NCBI GenBank assembly: GCA_017457585.1 | Contig: JAFTHD010000074.1 | Span: 1 to 5,338, forward strand | DNA length: 5,338 nt | Origin: Bacillota bacterium | Lineage (GTDB): Bacteria > Bacillota_A > Clostridia > Peptostreptococcales > Anaerovoracaceae | Direction of reading: 5' to 3' | In this document: one piece after another, positions 1 through 5,338 of the stretch | Layout: each line of letters starts with the position of its first letter | How positions within the stretch are numbered: position 1 is the stretch's first letter | The notes under the pieces: generated by a model | What the model was told of the DNA's origin: nothing | Seen by the model: only the letters and a program-made list of their open reading frames with translations | The model's database searches: none | Position numbers and translations under genes: made by a program

Positions 1-1012
1 ATCTGTATCCGTTAGGATTGTTTTTCTGCCAGTTCCAGCTGTCCCTGCACATATCATCGAGATTTCTCGCTGCTTTCCATCCGAGCAGTCTCTCCGCCTT
101 CGATACGTCTGCCCACACTTCCGGCAGATCTCCATCTCTTCTTTCGCCAATCTCATGGTTGACATGAACGCCGCTGTTTCTCTCAAATGTCTCTACTATG
201 TCAAGAACACTGTACGGCGTTCCCGTACCCAGATTGAAAACTTCCGTGCCCTTGTTGGACTTTGCGAATTCAACAGCCTTAATATGGCCTTCTGCAAGAT
301 CCATAACGTGGAGATAATCCCTGAGGCACGTTCCGTCAGGTGTAGGATAATCGCCTCCAAAAACTGTGAGCTTATCTCTTTTGCCAACAGCAACCTGCGA
401 TATGAATGGCATTAGGTTATTGGGAATTCCGAGAGGATCTTCTCCTATGAGTCCGCTTTCGTGCGCTCCTATCGGATTAAAATATCGCAGCAAAACGACC
501 GAAAGTTCTTCATTCGCTGATGCCGCATCCATTAAAATCTGTTCTATCATCGACTTGGTCCAGCCATACGGATTCGAACAGGCTCCCTTTTCCATCGTCT
601 CTTTGTAGGGGCTTTGGTTTCCTTCACCATATACGGTAGCAGACGAGGAGAATACTATGTCCTTAACATCAAACTCCCTCATTATCTCAAGAAGGGACAG
701 GGTGGAGTCGAGATTATTACGATAATATTCCAAAGGCTTCTGAACCGATTCCCCTACCGCCTTAAGCCCTGCGAAATGAATGACTCCGTCTATTTTGCCA
801 GCAGAGAAAACATTTCTGAGGAACTCCTTATCCTTCACGTCACCCTCAAAAAAACCGGGTCTCGTCCCTGTAATGCTCTCGATTCTGTTAATCACCTCTC
901 TGTTGCTGTTCACAAGGTTATCCGCTATCACAACATCATACCCAGCGTTTATCAGTGCAACTGCCGTGTGGGAACCTATATATCCTGCTCCTCCTGCCAG
1001 TAATATTTTCAT
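1..1012 (-). CDS. galE: UDP-glucose 4-epimerase GalE (3' end cut by window edge)
   Basis: Cytosolic NAD-dependent short-chain dehydrogenase/reductase-fold enzyme that interconverts UDP-glucose and UDP-galactose (Leloir pathway and galactosyl-donor supply). Translating the minus strand from the ATG at 1012-1010 gives 337 open codons to the window edge. The E. coli enzyme has 338 residues, so only the last residue or few and the stop are missing. Visible motifs: NAD-binding GGAGYIGSH at residues 7-15, SSSATVYG at 122-129 with the catalytic Ser124, the YxxxK pair Tyr149/Lys153, FNPIGAHESG at 178-187, GIPNNLMP at 195-202, and RRDGDLPEVWAD at 291-302. Numbering matches E. coli GalE without gaps across these points. 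The start is supported by AAGGAG five bases upstream (1018-1023). Position 299, Tyr in E. coli, is Val here, which may widen substrate range. It probably has its own promoter (1122-1130) and is separated from the upstream block by a hairpin. Identification is very secure. Confidence 0.97.
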   Translation of the reverse strand, partial: MKILLAGGAGYIGSHTAVALINAGYDVVIADNLVNSNREVINRIESITGTRPGFFEGDVKDKEFLRNVFSAGKIDGVIHFAGLKAVGESVQKPLEYYRNNLDSTLSLLEIMREFDVKDIVFSSSATVYGEGNQSPYKETMEKGACSNPYGWTKSMIEQILMDAASANEELSVVLLRYFNPIGAHESGLIGEDPLGIPNNLMPFISQVAVGKRDKLTVFGGDYPTPDGTCLRDYLHVMDLAEGHIKAVEFAKSNKGTEVFNLGTGTPYSVLDIVETFERNSGVHVNHEIGERRDGDLPEVWADVSKAERLLGWKAARNLDDMCRDSWNWQKNNPNGYR

Positions 1013-1017
1013 CCTGT

Positions 1018-1023
1018 CTCCTT
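1018..1023 (-). promoter_or_regulatory. galE ribosome binding site
   Basis: The minus strand reads AAGGAG followed by five bases (ACAGG) and the ATG. This is a near-consensus Shine-Dalgarno sequence and fixes the galE start. Confidence 0.85.
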
Positions 1024-1061
1024 TTCACATTTCTATCCGTGTTGTTTCTGTATGATTTGTC

Positions 1062-1111
1062 TGCGCTTAATCTGATCCGGTCTTATTCAACTCTATATTG
1101 AATTGCGCTTA
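1062..1111. repeat. Direct repeat TGCGCTTA x2 in the galE leader, possible operator
   Basis: TGCGCTTA occurs at 1062-1069 and 1104-1111, 42 bp start to start, about four helical turns and so on the same DNA face. Between them lies a small inverted repeat ATTCAA-N7-TTGAAT (1085-1103). Both lie downstream of the predicted -10 box, where a repressor could block transcription, or they could form leader RNA structure. No regulator is recognised from the sequence. The repeat is short enough to be chance. Confidence 0.3.
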
Positions 1112-1121
1112 CTTCTTCACT

Positions 1122-1130
1122 ATTATATCA
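1122..1130 (-). promoter_or_regulatory. Extended -10 promoter for galE
   Basis: The minus strand reads TGATATAAT, a perfect extended -10 (TGnTATAAT), giving a transcript start near 1115 and a leader of roughly 100 nt. The hexamer 17 bp upstream (TCGTTC, 1150-1145) is a poor -35 and lies inside the arm of the adjacent palindrome. An extended -10 can work without a good -35, so the call is reasonable but not tested. Confidence 0.6.
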
Positions 1131-1135
1131 TATCA

Positions 1136-1166
1136 CAAAATCCCGAACGAGTCGTTCGGGATTTTG
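1136..1166. terminator. Perfect palindromic hairpin, bidirectional terminator
   Basis: Fifteen-base arms (CAAAATCCCGAACGA and its exact reverse complement) flank a single central G at 1151. In RNA this folds into a GC-rich stem with A-rich 5' and U-rich 3' sides on either strand, the usual look of a bidirectional rho-independent terminator. On the minus strand it would stop transcription arriving from the gldA block just before the galE promoter. The U tract (TTTT then G) is short, so efficiency is uncertain. Confidence 0.7.
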
Positions 1167-1171
1167 AATAT

Positions 1172-1179
1172 CTGCATGC
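1172..1179. repeat. Junction repeat CTGCATGC, left copy
   Basis: Eight-base sequence containing the palindrome GCATGC, located where MFS homology ends. It is identical and in the same orientation as the copy at 3418-3425 where the aldolase and regulator are cut. GCATGC also occurs once more inside the regulator (4154-4159), so the core alone is not unique. Confidence 0.6.
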
Positions 1180-1453
1180 AACACCGGAGCTGACGCCTAT
1201 GAACAAGGCCAATATGGCAAGCGCCCATGATTCCGATCGTCTTCTTTGGGAAAATATCCATCAGCTTCCCGGTTATCAGTGTCGCCGGAATAATCGCAAT
1301 ACACGGAAATGATATAATGCTCTGTACCTGCGACTGCGAGGCTCCTGGAAATTGTTCCGCTATAACTGTCAGCGCACCGGACACCCCGATGACACCCATC
1401 ATAAGAATAGCCAGTGCGTAGATACCTATCTTGATTTTCGTTTTCTCAGTCAT
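1174..1453 (-). pseudogene. MFS transporter, N-terminal fragment, frameshifted and truncated
   Basis: Remnant of a major facilitator superfamily permease, normally about 400 residues with 12 membrane helices. From the ATG at 1453 the protein begins MTEKTKIKIG. TM1 is at about residues 7-30 and TM2 at about 44-58, followed by the loop motif GKLMDIFPKK (about 61-70), which matches MFS motif A (GxLaDrxGrk). After IGIMG the frame turns non-membrane (CHIGLVHRRQ), whereas the +1 frame from about 1224 reads ALAILALFIGVSSGVA, an obvious TM3. A frameshift in the GGGC stretch near 1222-1226 is therefore likely. Homology stops near 1174-1179 at GCATGC, and the terminator hairpin follows. An upstream Met at 1507 is not preferred, because its extra residues are unlike an MFS start and it falls in a hairpin. 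It lies downstream of gldA and was presumably the transporter of that operon. It cannot make a working transporter as it stands. Confidence 0.8.
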
Positions 1454-1504
1454 ATTCCTATCGCTCCACTTTTTCAGATTTGGTAATTTCTCCAGACATG
1501 ACAG

Positions 1505-1526
1505 CACCGGGCCTGATTGCCCGGTG
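1505..1526. other. Intercistronic hairpin between gldA and the MFS remnant
   Basis: CACCGGGC and GCCCGGTG form a perfect 8-bp GC-rich stem with a six-base loop, 38 bp past the gldA stop. There is no T run after it on either strand, so it is more like an RNA-stabilising, processing or attenuating stem than a classic intrinsic terminator. The 110-bp gap (1454-1563) holds nothing else I can recognise. Confidence 0.55.
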
Positions 1527-1563
1527 TATCATGATTCATTGAAAGGTAGGTTATCTATGTGTT

Positions 1564-2649
1564 CTATATTATCGTGCGACCGGCTGCATCAGCTTTCCTG
1601 ACAGCCTCACGCACCACTTCTTCTGTAATTTCAAAAGGCATGTTGTATATTACGCTTCCATCTGCACAAGCGCCTTTCGCTATGCGGATAAGCTTCTCCT
1701 CCGTCACCTCTGCGATTCCCAGCTGCGACAGTGTAATCGGAAGGCCAACATCCACAAAGAAGCGCTGCACACGCGCAAGGTCTTCATTATCTTCCAAAAC
1801 GAGCTGGCAGACCAGCCCAAAGGCCACCTTTTCACCGTGCAGCAGATGATGACATTCAGTCAGTGTCCCAAGGCCATCGCTTATTGCGTGAGCTGCCGCA
1901 AGGCCACCGTTTTCGAATCCGAGACCAGATAAAAGCGTATTTGCCTCTATCACATTTTCAAAAGGCCTTGAAAGCAGTCCTTTCCTGGCATCCGCCAATG
2001 CCTTGCGTCCGTCTCTGTACAGAATGTCCCTGCAAAGCTCCGCAAGTGCTCCCGCCGCAAGAAGTTGCTTACCGCCGGCAGGGCTAATGCTCCCAGCTAT
2101 CTCACAAGCTTTGTACTCATACAATGTTGCGAGAGCATCTCCCATACCTGCTACCGTCATTCTAACCGGCGATGATGCGATCGCCTCAGTGTCCACAATC
2201 ACTATATCAGGATTTTTATCCATCATGATGTAGCTCTCCGGCTCGCCTGAAGGAGTATAAACTGCCGCGATAGCACTGCAAGGCGCATCCGATGCCGCTA
2301 CCGTCGGGCAGATAATAACCGGAAGTTTCTCAAACCAGGCAACGGCTTTCGCCGTATCCATAACTTTGCCGCCGCCGATTCCAATGATGACTTCGCTTCT
2401 CTTCTTACTGGCTTCCCTGCGTATCTTGGCGATTTCTGCCTGGGTACACTCTCCACCGAAGGTGCAAACTTCATATGCGATATCGCTTCCTTTGAAGCCC
2501 TCGCTTAACCTCTCGCCGAAGCGCTCCCATCCGCCTCTGCTTATGATAAGGAGCACCGAATTCCCGTATCTTTGCACATACTTGCAAAGATTGCTGAGTG
2601 CTCCCCTCTCCTGCACGTATTTAGGCGTGCTGATAAATACTCCTGCCAT
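1564..2649 (-). CDS. gldA: Glycerol dehydrogenase, iron-type ADH superfamily
   Basis: Cytosolic NAD-dependent, metal-dependent dehydrogenase that interconverts glycerol and dihydroxyacetone; relatives also use other 1,2-diols or hydroxyketones. The 361 residues match the family size (about 365-370). The NAD-binding signature GIGGGKVMDTAKA lies at residues 90-102 and CPTVAASDAPCSA at 114-126, including Asp121 of the substrate pocket. The three expected zinc ligands are present: Asp171 (in GMGDALATLYE), His254 (in AAAHAISDG) and His271 (in HHLLHGEKVAFG). The IEANTLLSGLGFENGG block (234-249) and the NMP motif near residue 336 are also typical. The ATG directly follows the aldolase TAA, so translation is probably coupled; only a weak GAGAG site precedes it. 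The start fits, since family members begin with a short strand and a KYVQ/KYIQ motif (residues 10-13 here). The gene looks intact. The physiological substrate is not provable from sequence. Confidence 0.95.
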   Translation of the reverse strand: MAGVFISTPKYVQERGALSNLCKYVQRYGNSVLLIISRGGWERFGERLSEGFKGSDIAYEVCTFGGECTQAEIAKIRREASKKRSEVIIGIGGGKVMDTAKAVAWFEKLPVIICPTVAASDAPCSAIAAVYTPSGEPESYIMMDKNPDIVIVDTEAIASSPVRMTVAGMGDALATLYEYKACEIAGSISPAGGKQLLAAGALAELCRDILYRDGRKALADARKGLLSRPFENVIEANTLLSGLGFENGGLAAAHAISDGLGTLTECHHLLHGEKVAFGLVCQLVLEDNEDLARVQRFFVDVGLPITLSQLGIAEVTEEKLIRIAKGACADGSVIYNMPFEITEEVVREAVRKADAAGRTII

Positions 2650-3423
2650 TTATTCTCTCATCGTTACTACACCGCGAGGCAGACCTGACACCTTGACTTC
2701 CCATGCTTTTCCTTCGCTTCCGGTTATGTCGATCTGCCGTTTCACGAAGTTTCTCACCTTTTCTGCCACGAAAGGCCACAAGTCGTACACGTCGTTTCCT
2801 TTCATATCGGTCTGCTTCAATTCTTCGTATACCGTCCTCAGTATATCGTTGCACACGTTCACTTTGTTGATACCGAGTCGGCACACTTTGCGAATATTTT
2901 CTTCACCTGTACCCGAACTTCCGTGAAGCACGAGCGGTATCCCTGTCATCTCTTTTATGGCTGCCAGTCTGTCAAAGTCCAGGTGCGGCGTTCCGCTGTA
3001 CGCACCGTGAGCCGATCCAATCGCAACGGCACATGCATCTACGCCCGTCTCCTCAATGAACATCTTCGCCTCTTCAGGATCCGTTAGCCCACCTGCCGCC
3101 TGATCGTATTCTGCACCCTGTCCCACATGTCCAATCTCTGCCTCGACGGAAATGCCGAGGGGACTTGCCATCTCAACGACCTTTCTCACATTCGCAATAT
3201 TCTCATCCGTCGGAAGACTGGAACCGTCGTACATTACAGAGGTCATCCCGGCCCTGATTGCCTGCGCCACCTGCCCCAGGTTTGCTCCATGATCCAGATG
3301 CACAGCCACCGGTACCTTCGCCTGAGCTGCCAGCGCCGTGGCAATGCCGGCCGTGAACCGAAGGTCATTTGTCGTTGGATACTCCATATCAAGGCCCTCC
3401 GAGGTACCGGATATGCACTGCAT
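2650..3423 (-). CDS. Class II ketose-bisphosphate aldolase (Fba/KbaY/GatY family), 5'-truncated
   Basis: Zinc-dependent TIM-barrel aldolase family that cleaves fructose- or tagatose-1,6-bisphosphate type substrates to dihydroxyacetone phosphate and an aldehyde. The 257 residues carry the metal and catalytic motifs: HLDHG (42-46, Asp44 and zinc ligand His45), EAEIGHVGQG (94-103), GSAHGAYSGTPHLDF (136-150, His139), VLHGSSGTG (165-173, His167) and INKVNV (185-190). In E. coli KbaY the first zinc His is residue 83, so about 38 N-terminal residues (the first barrel strand and helix) are absent. The available ATG at 3423 lies in GCATGC exactly where a second gene starts on the other strand, with no ribosome site or promoter room. 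It is therefore probably an internal Met exposed by truncation. Its TAA abuts the gldA ATG, indicating an original operon. Exact substrate (fructose, tagatose or another phosphosugar) cannot be assigned. Activity is doubtful without the N-terminus. Confidence 0.88.
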   Translation of the reverse strand: MQCISGTSEGLDMEYPTTNDLRFTAGIATALAAQAKVPVAVHLDHGANLGQVAQAIRAGMTSVMYDGSSLPTDENIANVRKVVEMASPLGISVEAEIGHVGQGAEYDQAAGGLTDPEEAKMFIEETGVDACAVAIGSAHGAYSGTPHLDFDRLAAIKEMTGIPLVLHGSSGTGEENIRKVCRLGINKVNVCNDILRTVYEELKQTDMKGNDVYDLWPFVAEKVRNFVKRQIDITGSEGKAWEVKVSGLPRGVVTMRE

Positions 3424-3425
3424 GC
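3418..3425. repeat. Junction repeat CTGCATGC, right copy
   Basis: Identical to 1172-1179. It contains both ATG codons of the head-to-head aldolase (minus strand, 3423-3421) and regulator (plus strand, 3422-3424), which overlap by two bases. No intergenic DNA exists here to carry promoters for either gene. Confidence 0.6.
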
Positions 3426-5230
3426 TCGCTGAGCTGTATAACCGCAGACGGTCCTTTACCGATGCCTTCGGACATGCTGTTGCCGGAAATGATTACTTCC
3501 TCGCACAGCACATCTTTGAGAAGATAAATGACAGATACGATCCTATTCAGTTCGTGGATATCATCGACGGTCACCTGGAACTTCTGGCCTCCGACCTTCA
3601 CTTTGCGGACACTTCCATATTTCTTACCAGGTGCATACCGGAATCAACTTTGGCGGAGTTCGTGCCCTTCCTCGAAGAGATCATACGCTTTGAAGAATCT
3701 AAATCCAACACATACAGGCTGGCAAACCTGCGAAATAGATTGGGATCACTGAATTTTGCCCTGGGTTACATGAACCTTGCCGAGGAACAGTTCCTCCATT
3801 CCAATGAATGCGCTAAGGCCCTGGAAGATCACCAGCTTATGGTCTGCAATTTCCAGTTCCTCGCAGACTGCTACAGGATAAGGGGCGAACTGGACAAGGC
3901 GATAGACACTGCAAAGAATGCGCTCTACGCGGCTGACAAGCATAATCTCAACATGATGCAGACTCACACACTCGAAGTTCTGCACAGGCTCTACCTTGCA
4001 AAGGGTGATGTTAAGAGAGCCACGGGATATCTGGAGGAAGCCGTCGATATTTCAGGAGAAAATCAGTTCCTGTCCCTGTGGCTGTTCCAGGACAGAAGCA
4101 GCCTCCTGCTTCATCAAGGCAAAACGGAAGAGGCCGTTGAAATGGCAAGAAGGGCATGCAACTGCACTCCGGAGGGCAGCGTTGGATATGATGTTGCCTC
4201 GACGAGACTTACCCTGGGTGAAGCCCTGATGGGAAACGGTGACTACGATGAAGCTGCCTCATGTCTTGATGTTGCTTACGAAAATGCACGTAACTGCGGA
4301 TTCCTCTTGTACGACATCATTTTGCTCCAGATAAAGCTTCTCACGAATGCAGGGCAGCAGCAGCTTCTGACTTCCAAAGTTTCAGAGCTCAAAGAGACTT
4401 GCGTCAAGTACGGATATACCTGGTCGCCTTATTATGCAGATGCTCCCGCTGATGGTACAGTTGAACCTTCGGCAGGGGAGAGCAGTTCAGTCATAGAAAT
4501 AAAAACGATGGGTAATTTTGAAGTGCTGAGAGATGGGCATCCGATCCGCATCAGCAGATCATCCAGTGTAAGTCTGCTCCAGTTCCTAATTATCAATAGG
4601 GGCGTTGGCGTAAACAAGGAAGTCATCATCGATAATATATTCCCGTATGACAGCGATACCAACCACTTTAACGTTGCACTGTCAGTTTTGCGAAAAAGTC
4701 TTGAGCCTGAACTGGCTTCCGGAAAGGATTCCAAATATATTTTACGGCACAAACAATCCTATCTCATCGACACGGAAGCGTTCAAAGTGGATGTATATGA
4801 ACTCATGGACGTATGCGATAAGATCACTGCAACCGATGGGGAACTTGATCCTTCCCTTGCAGCGAGATTTAACGAGTTGTACAGAGGCGAGTTCATGGCA
4901 GACTACCCTTATGAAGAGTTTCTTGAAAATGCTAAGGCTCGAATCAGCAGAAAGTGCATGGAAACCCTTACGTTTATCGCAGACTACTATAGGAATTCTT
5001 CGACGCCGGCACGGGGCATAGAATACTATGAACGAATACTTGCGATAGACCCTTACGATGATCAGATGTACATCGATTATATAGATATCCTGCTTTCTCT
5101 CAGAGCAACCCATAAGGCGAGGGATATCGCAGATAAGATGATAAAGCATATTGAGGAGGAGCTGGGCTCACCTGCTGCAGCTACACTCGAAAAGCTGTTC
5201 GCCGAACATGGGTTTTCCTACAGCCGCTAA
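3422..5230 (+). CDS. TPR / winged-helix / BTAD transcriptional regulator, probably 5'-truncated
   Basis: Cytosolic transcriptional regulator related to SARP/AfsR-type and MalT-like large activators. Numbered from the ATG at 3422 (602 aa), residues ~105-320 hold at least four helix-turn-helix TPR-like units, e.g. ADCYRIRGELDKAIDTAKNA, LYLAKGDVKRATGYLEEA, LLLHQGKTEEAVEMARRA and LGEALMGNGDYDEAASCL. A linker follows (~335-355). An OmpR/SARP-type winged helix (~357-450) has the likely recognition helix NHFNVALSVLRKSLEPE. A BTAD domain (~455-595) includes LYRGEFMADYPYEEF and YERILAIDPYDDQMYIDYI. The start reads MLAELYNRRRSFTDAFGHAV, which resembles the helical region that follows the NTPase module in MalT-like proteins, so ~350-400 N-terminal residues are probably missing. 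The open frame continues upstream to an ATG at 3338, but that part is antisense to conserved aldolase codons. An ATG at 3413, with GAGG eight bases upstream, is the only start with a plausible ribosome site. Ligand and target genes are unknown. Confidence 0.85.
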   Translation: MLAELYNRRRSFTDAFGHAVAGNDYFLAQHIFEKINDRYDPIQFVDIIDGHLELLASDLHFADTSIFLTRCIPESTLAEFVPFLEEIIRFEESKSNTYRLANLRNRLGSLNFALGYMNLAEEQFLHSNECAKALEDHQLMVCNFQFLADCYRIRGELDKAIDTAKNALYAADKHNLNMMQTHTLEVLHRLYLAKGDVKRATGYLEEAVDISGENQFLSLWLFQDRSSLLLHQGKTEEAVEMARRACNCTPEGSVGYDVASTRLTLGEALMGNGDYDEAASCLDVAYENARNCGFLLYDIILLQIKLLTNAGQQQLLTSKVSELKETCVKYGYTWSPYYADAPADGTVEPSAGESSSVIEIKTMGNFEVLRDGHPIRISRSSSVSLLQFLIINRGVGVNKEVIIDNIFPYDSDTNHFNVALSVLRKSLEPELASGKDSKYILRHKQSYLIDTEAFKVDVYELMDVCDKITATDGELDPSLAARFNELYRGEFMADYPYEEFLENAKARISRKCMETLTFIADYYRNSSTPARGIEYYERILAIDPYDDQMYIDYIDILLSLRATHKARDIADKMIKHIEEELGSPAAATLEKLFAEHGFSYSR

Positions 5231-5242
5231 AAGGTTGCCCGG

Positions 5243-5270
5243 CGAATCATTCGTGAATCAATCGTTTTTT
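5243..5270 (+). terminator. Weak hairpin with T6 just after the regulator
   Basis: CGAATCATTC-GT-GAATCAATCG forms an imperfect ten-base stem with two mismatches, 12 bp after the TAA and followed directly by TTTTTT. The T run favours a terminator on the plus strand. The tiny loop and AT-rich mismatched stem make it weak. Confidence 0.4.
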
Positions 5271-5292
5271 CTTGCGACATGACAGTATGATA

Positions 5293-5325
5293 AAAGACCG
5301 GTACAAACATTCTGTACCGGTCTTT
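5293..5325. terminator. Strong rho-independent terminator downstream of the regulator
   Basis: Perfect 13-bp arms (AAAGACCGGTACA and TGTACCGGTCTTT) enclose a seven-base loop. The GC-rich core ends in TTT on the plus strand and TTTTAT on the minus strand, so it can act in both directions. It closes the regulator transcript and could also end a convergent gene beyond the right edge. The remaining bases of 5231-5338 contain no gene I can support. Confidence 0.85.
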
Positions 5326-5338
5326 CGTCGTTATACAT

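Noticed and set aside
155..1003. Plus-strand open frames of 80-129 codons across the galE region
   Set aside because: All lie antisense to the continuous, motif-rich galE reading frame and have no recognisable protein features.
1454..1507. Upstream Met at 1507 as start of the MFS protein
   Set aside because: It lies inside the 1505-1526 hairpin and adds a non-MFS-like leader. The Met at 1453 begins the usual MTEKTK-type N-terminus, with GGAG about ten bases upstream.
1180..3417. A transposon with 8-bp target duplication
   Set aside because: The ends (AACACCGGAGC and, inverted, TGCATATCCGG) show no convincing terminal inverted repeats, there is no transposase, and the outermost genes are cut metabolic genes.
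3338..3421. N-terminal extension of the regulator frame to the ATG at 3338
   Set aside because: These codons are the reverse complement of conserved aldolase sequence, so the open frame here is incidental.
3389..3601. Minus-strand 70-codon frame whose end (AVIQLSEHAVHIRYLGG) loosely resembles the missing N-terminus of class II aldolases
   Set aside because: It is antisense to a convincing regulator coding sequence. The aldolase frame already reads native-looking sequence (QCISGTSEGLDMEYPTTNDL) over the same stretch, so a frameshifted N-terminus here is unlikely.
4154..4159. Third GCATGC as another junction
   Set aside because: It sits within an uninterrupted TPR unit (MARRACNCTPEG) with no loss of homology or frame on either side.

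Overview
The window looks like chromosomal DNA of a moderate-GC Gram-positive anaerobe, most likely a Bacillota/Clostridia relative. This is inferred from AGGAG-type ribosome sites, the style of the MFS, aldolase and glycerol dehydrogenase proteins, and a TPR-wHTH-BTAD regulator. No rRNA or tRNA is present to fix the taxonomy. I see no CRISPR array, transposase, integrase or phage gene.

Layout from left to right. (A) 1-1012, minus strand: galE (UDP-glucose 4-epimerase), complete except for its last few residues, which run off the left edge. A leader with an extended -10 promoter lies at 1013-1135, followed by a perfect 31-bp palindrome (1136-1166) that looks like a bidirectional terminator. 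(B) About 1174-3423, minus strand: a three-gene operon-like block read right to left. It holds a class II ketose-bisphosphate aldolase lacking its first ~38 residues, an intact gldA whose ATG directly abuts the aldolase stop, and the first ~90 codons of an MFS transporter with a frameshift. (C) About 3422-5230, plus strand: a large regulator with TPR-like repeats, a winged-helix DNA-binding domain and a BTAD domain. It seems to lack the N-terminal ATPase module normal for this architecture. Two terminator-like hairpins follow it.

The most notable feature is how the blocks join. The truncated MFS gene ends, and the truncated aldolase and regulator both begin, at two copies of the same 8-mer CTGCATGC (1172-1179 and 3418-3425). 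The aldolase and regulator are head-to-head with overlapping ATG codons and no promoter space. The window is therefore best read as a mosaic: one whole metabolic gene (gldA) and the flanking galE are probably functional, while three genes are cut at the seams. This could be a real rearrangement or a chimeric join in the clone or assembly, and the sequence alone cannot decide.

Functionally, block B suggests uptake (MFS) and breakdown of a sugar or polyol through an aldolase yielding dihydroxyacetone phosphate and a glycerol/dihydroxyacetone oxidoreductase. galE belongs to the Leloir pathway and cell-envelope sugar supply and is not obviously linked to block B. I found no convincing novel defence or mobile system.
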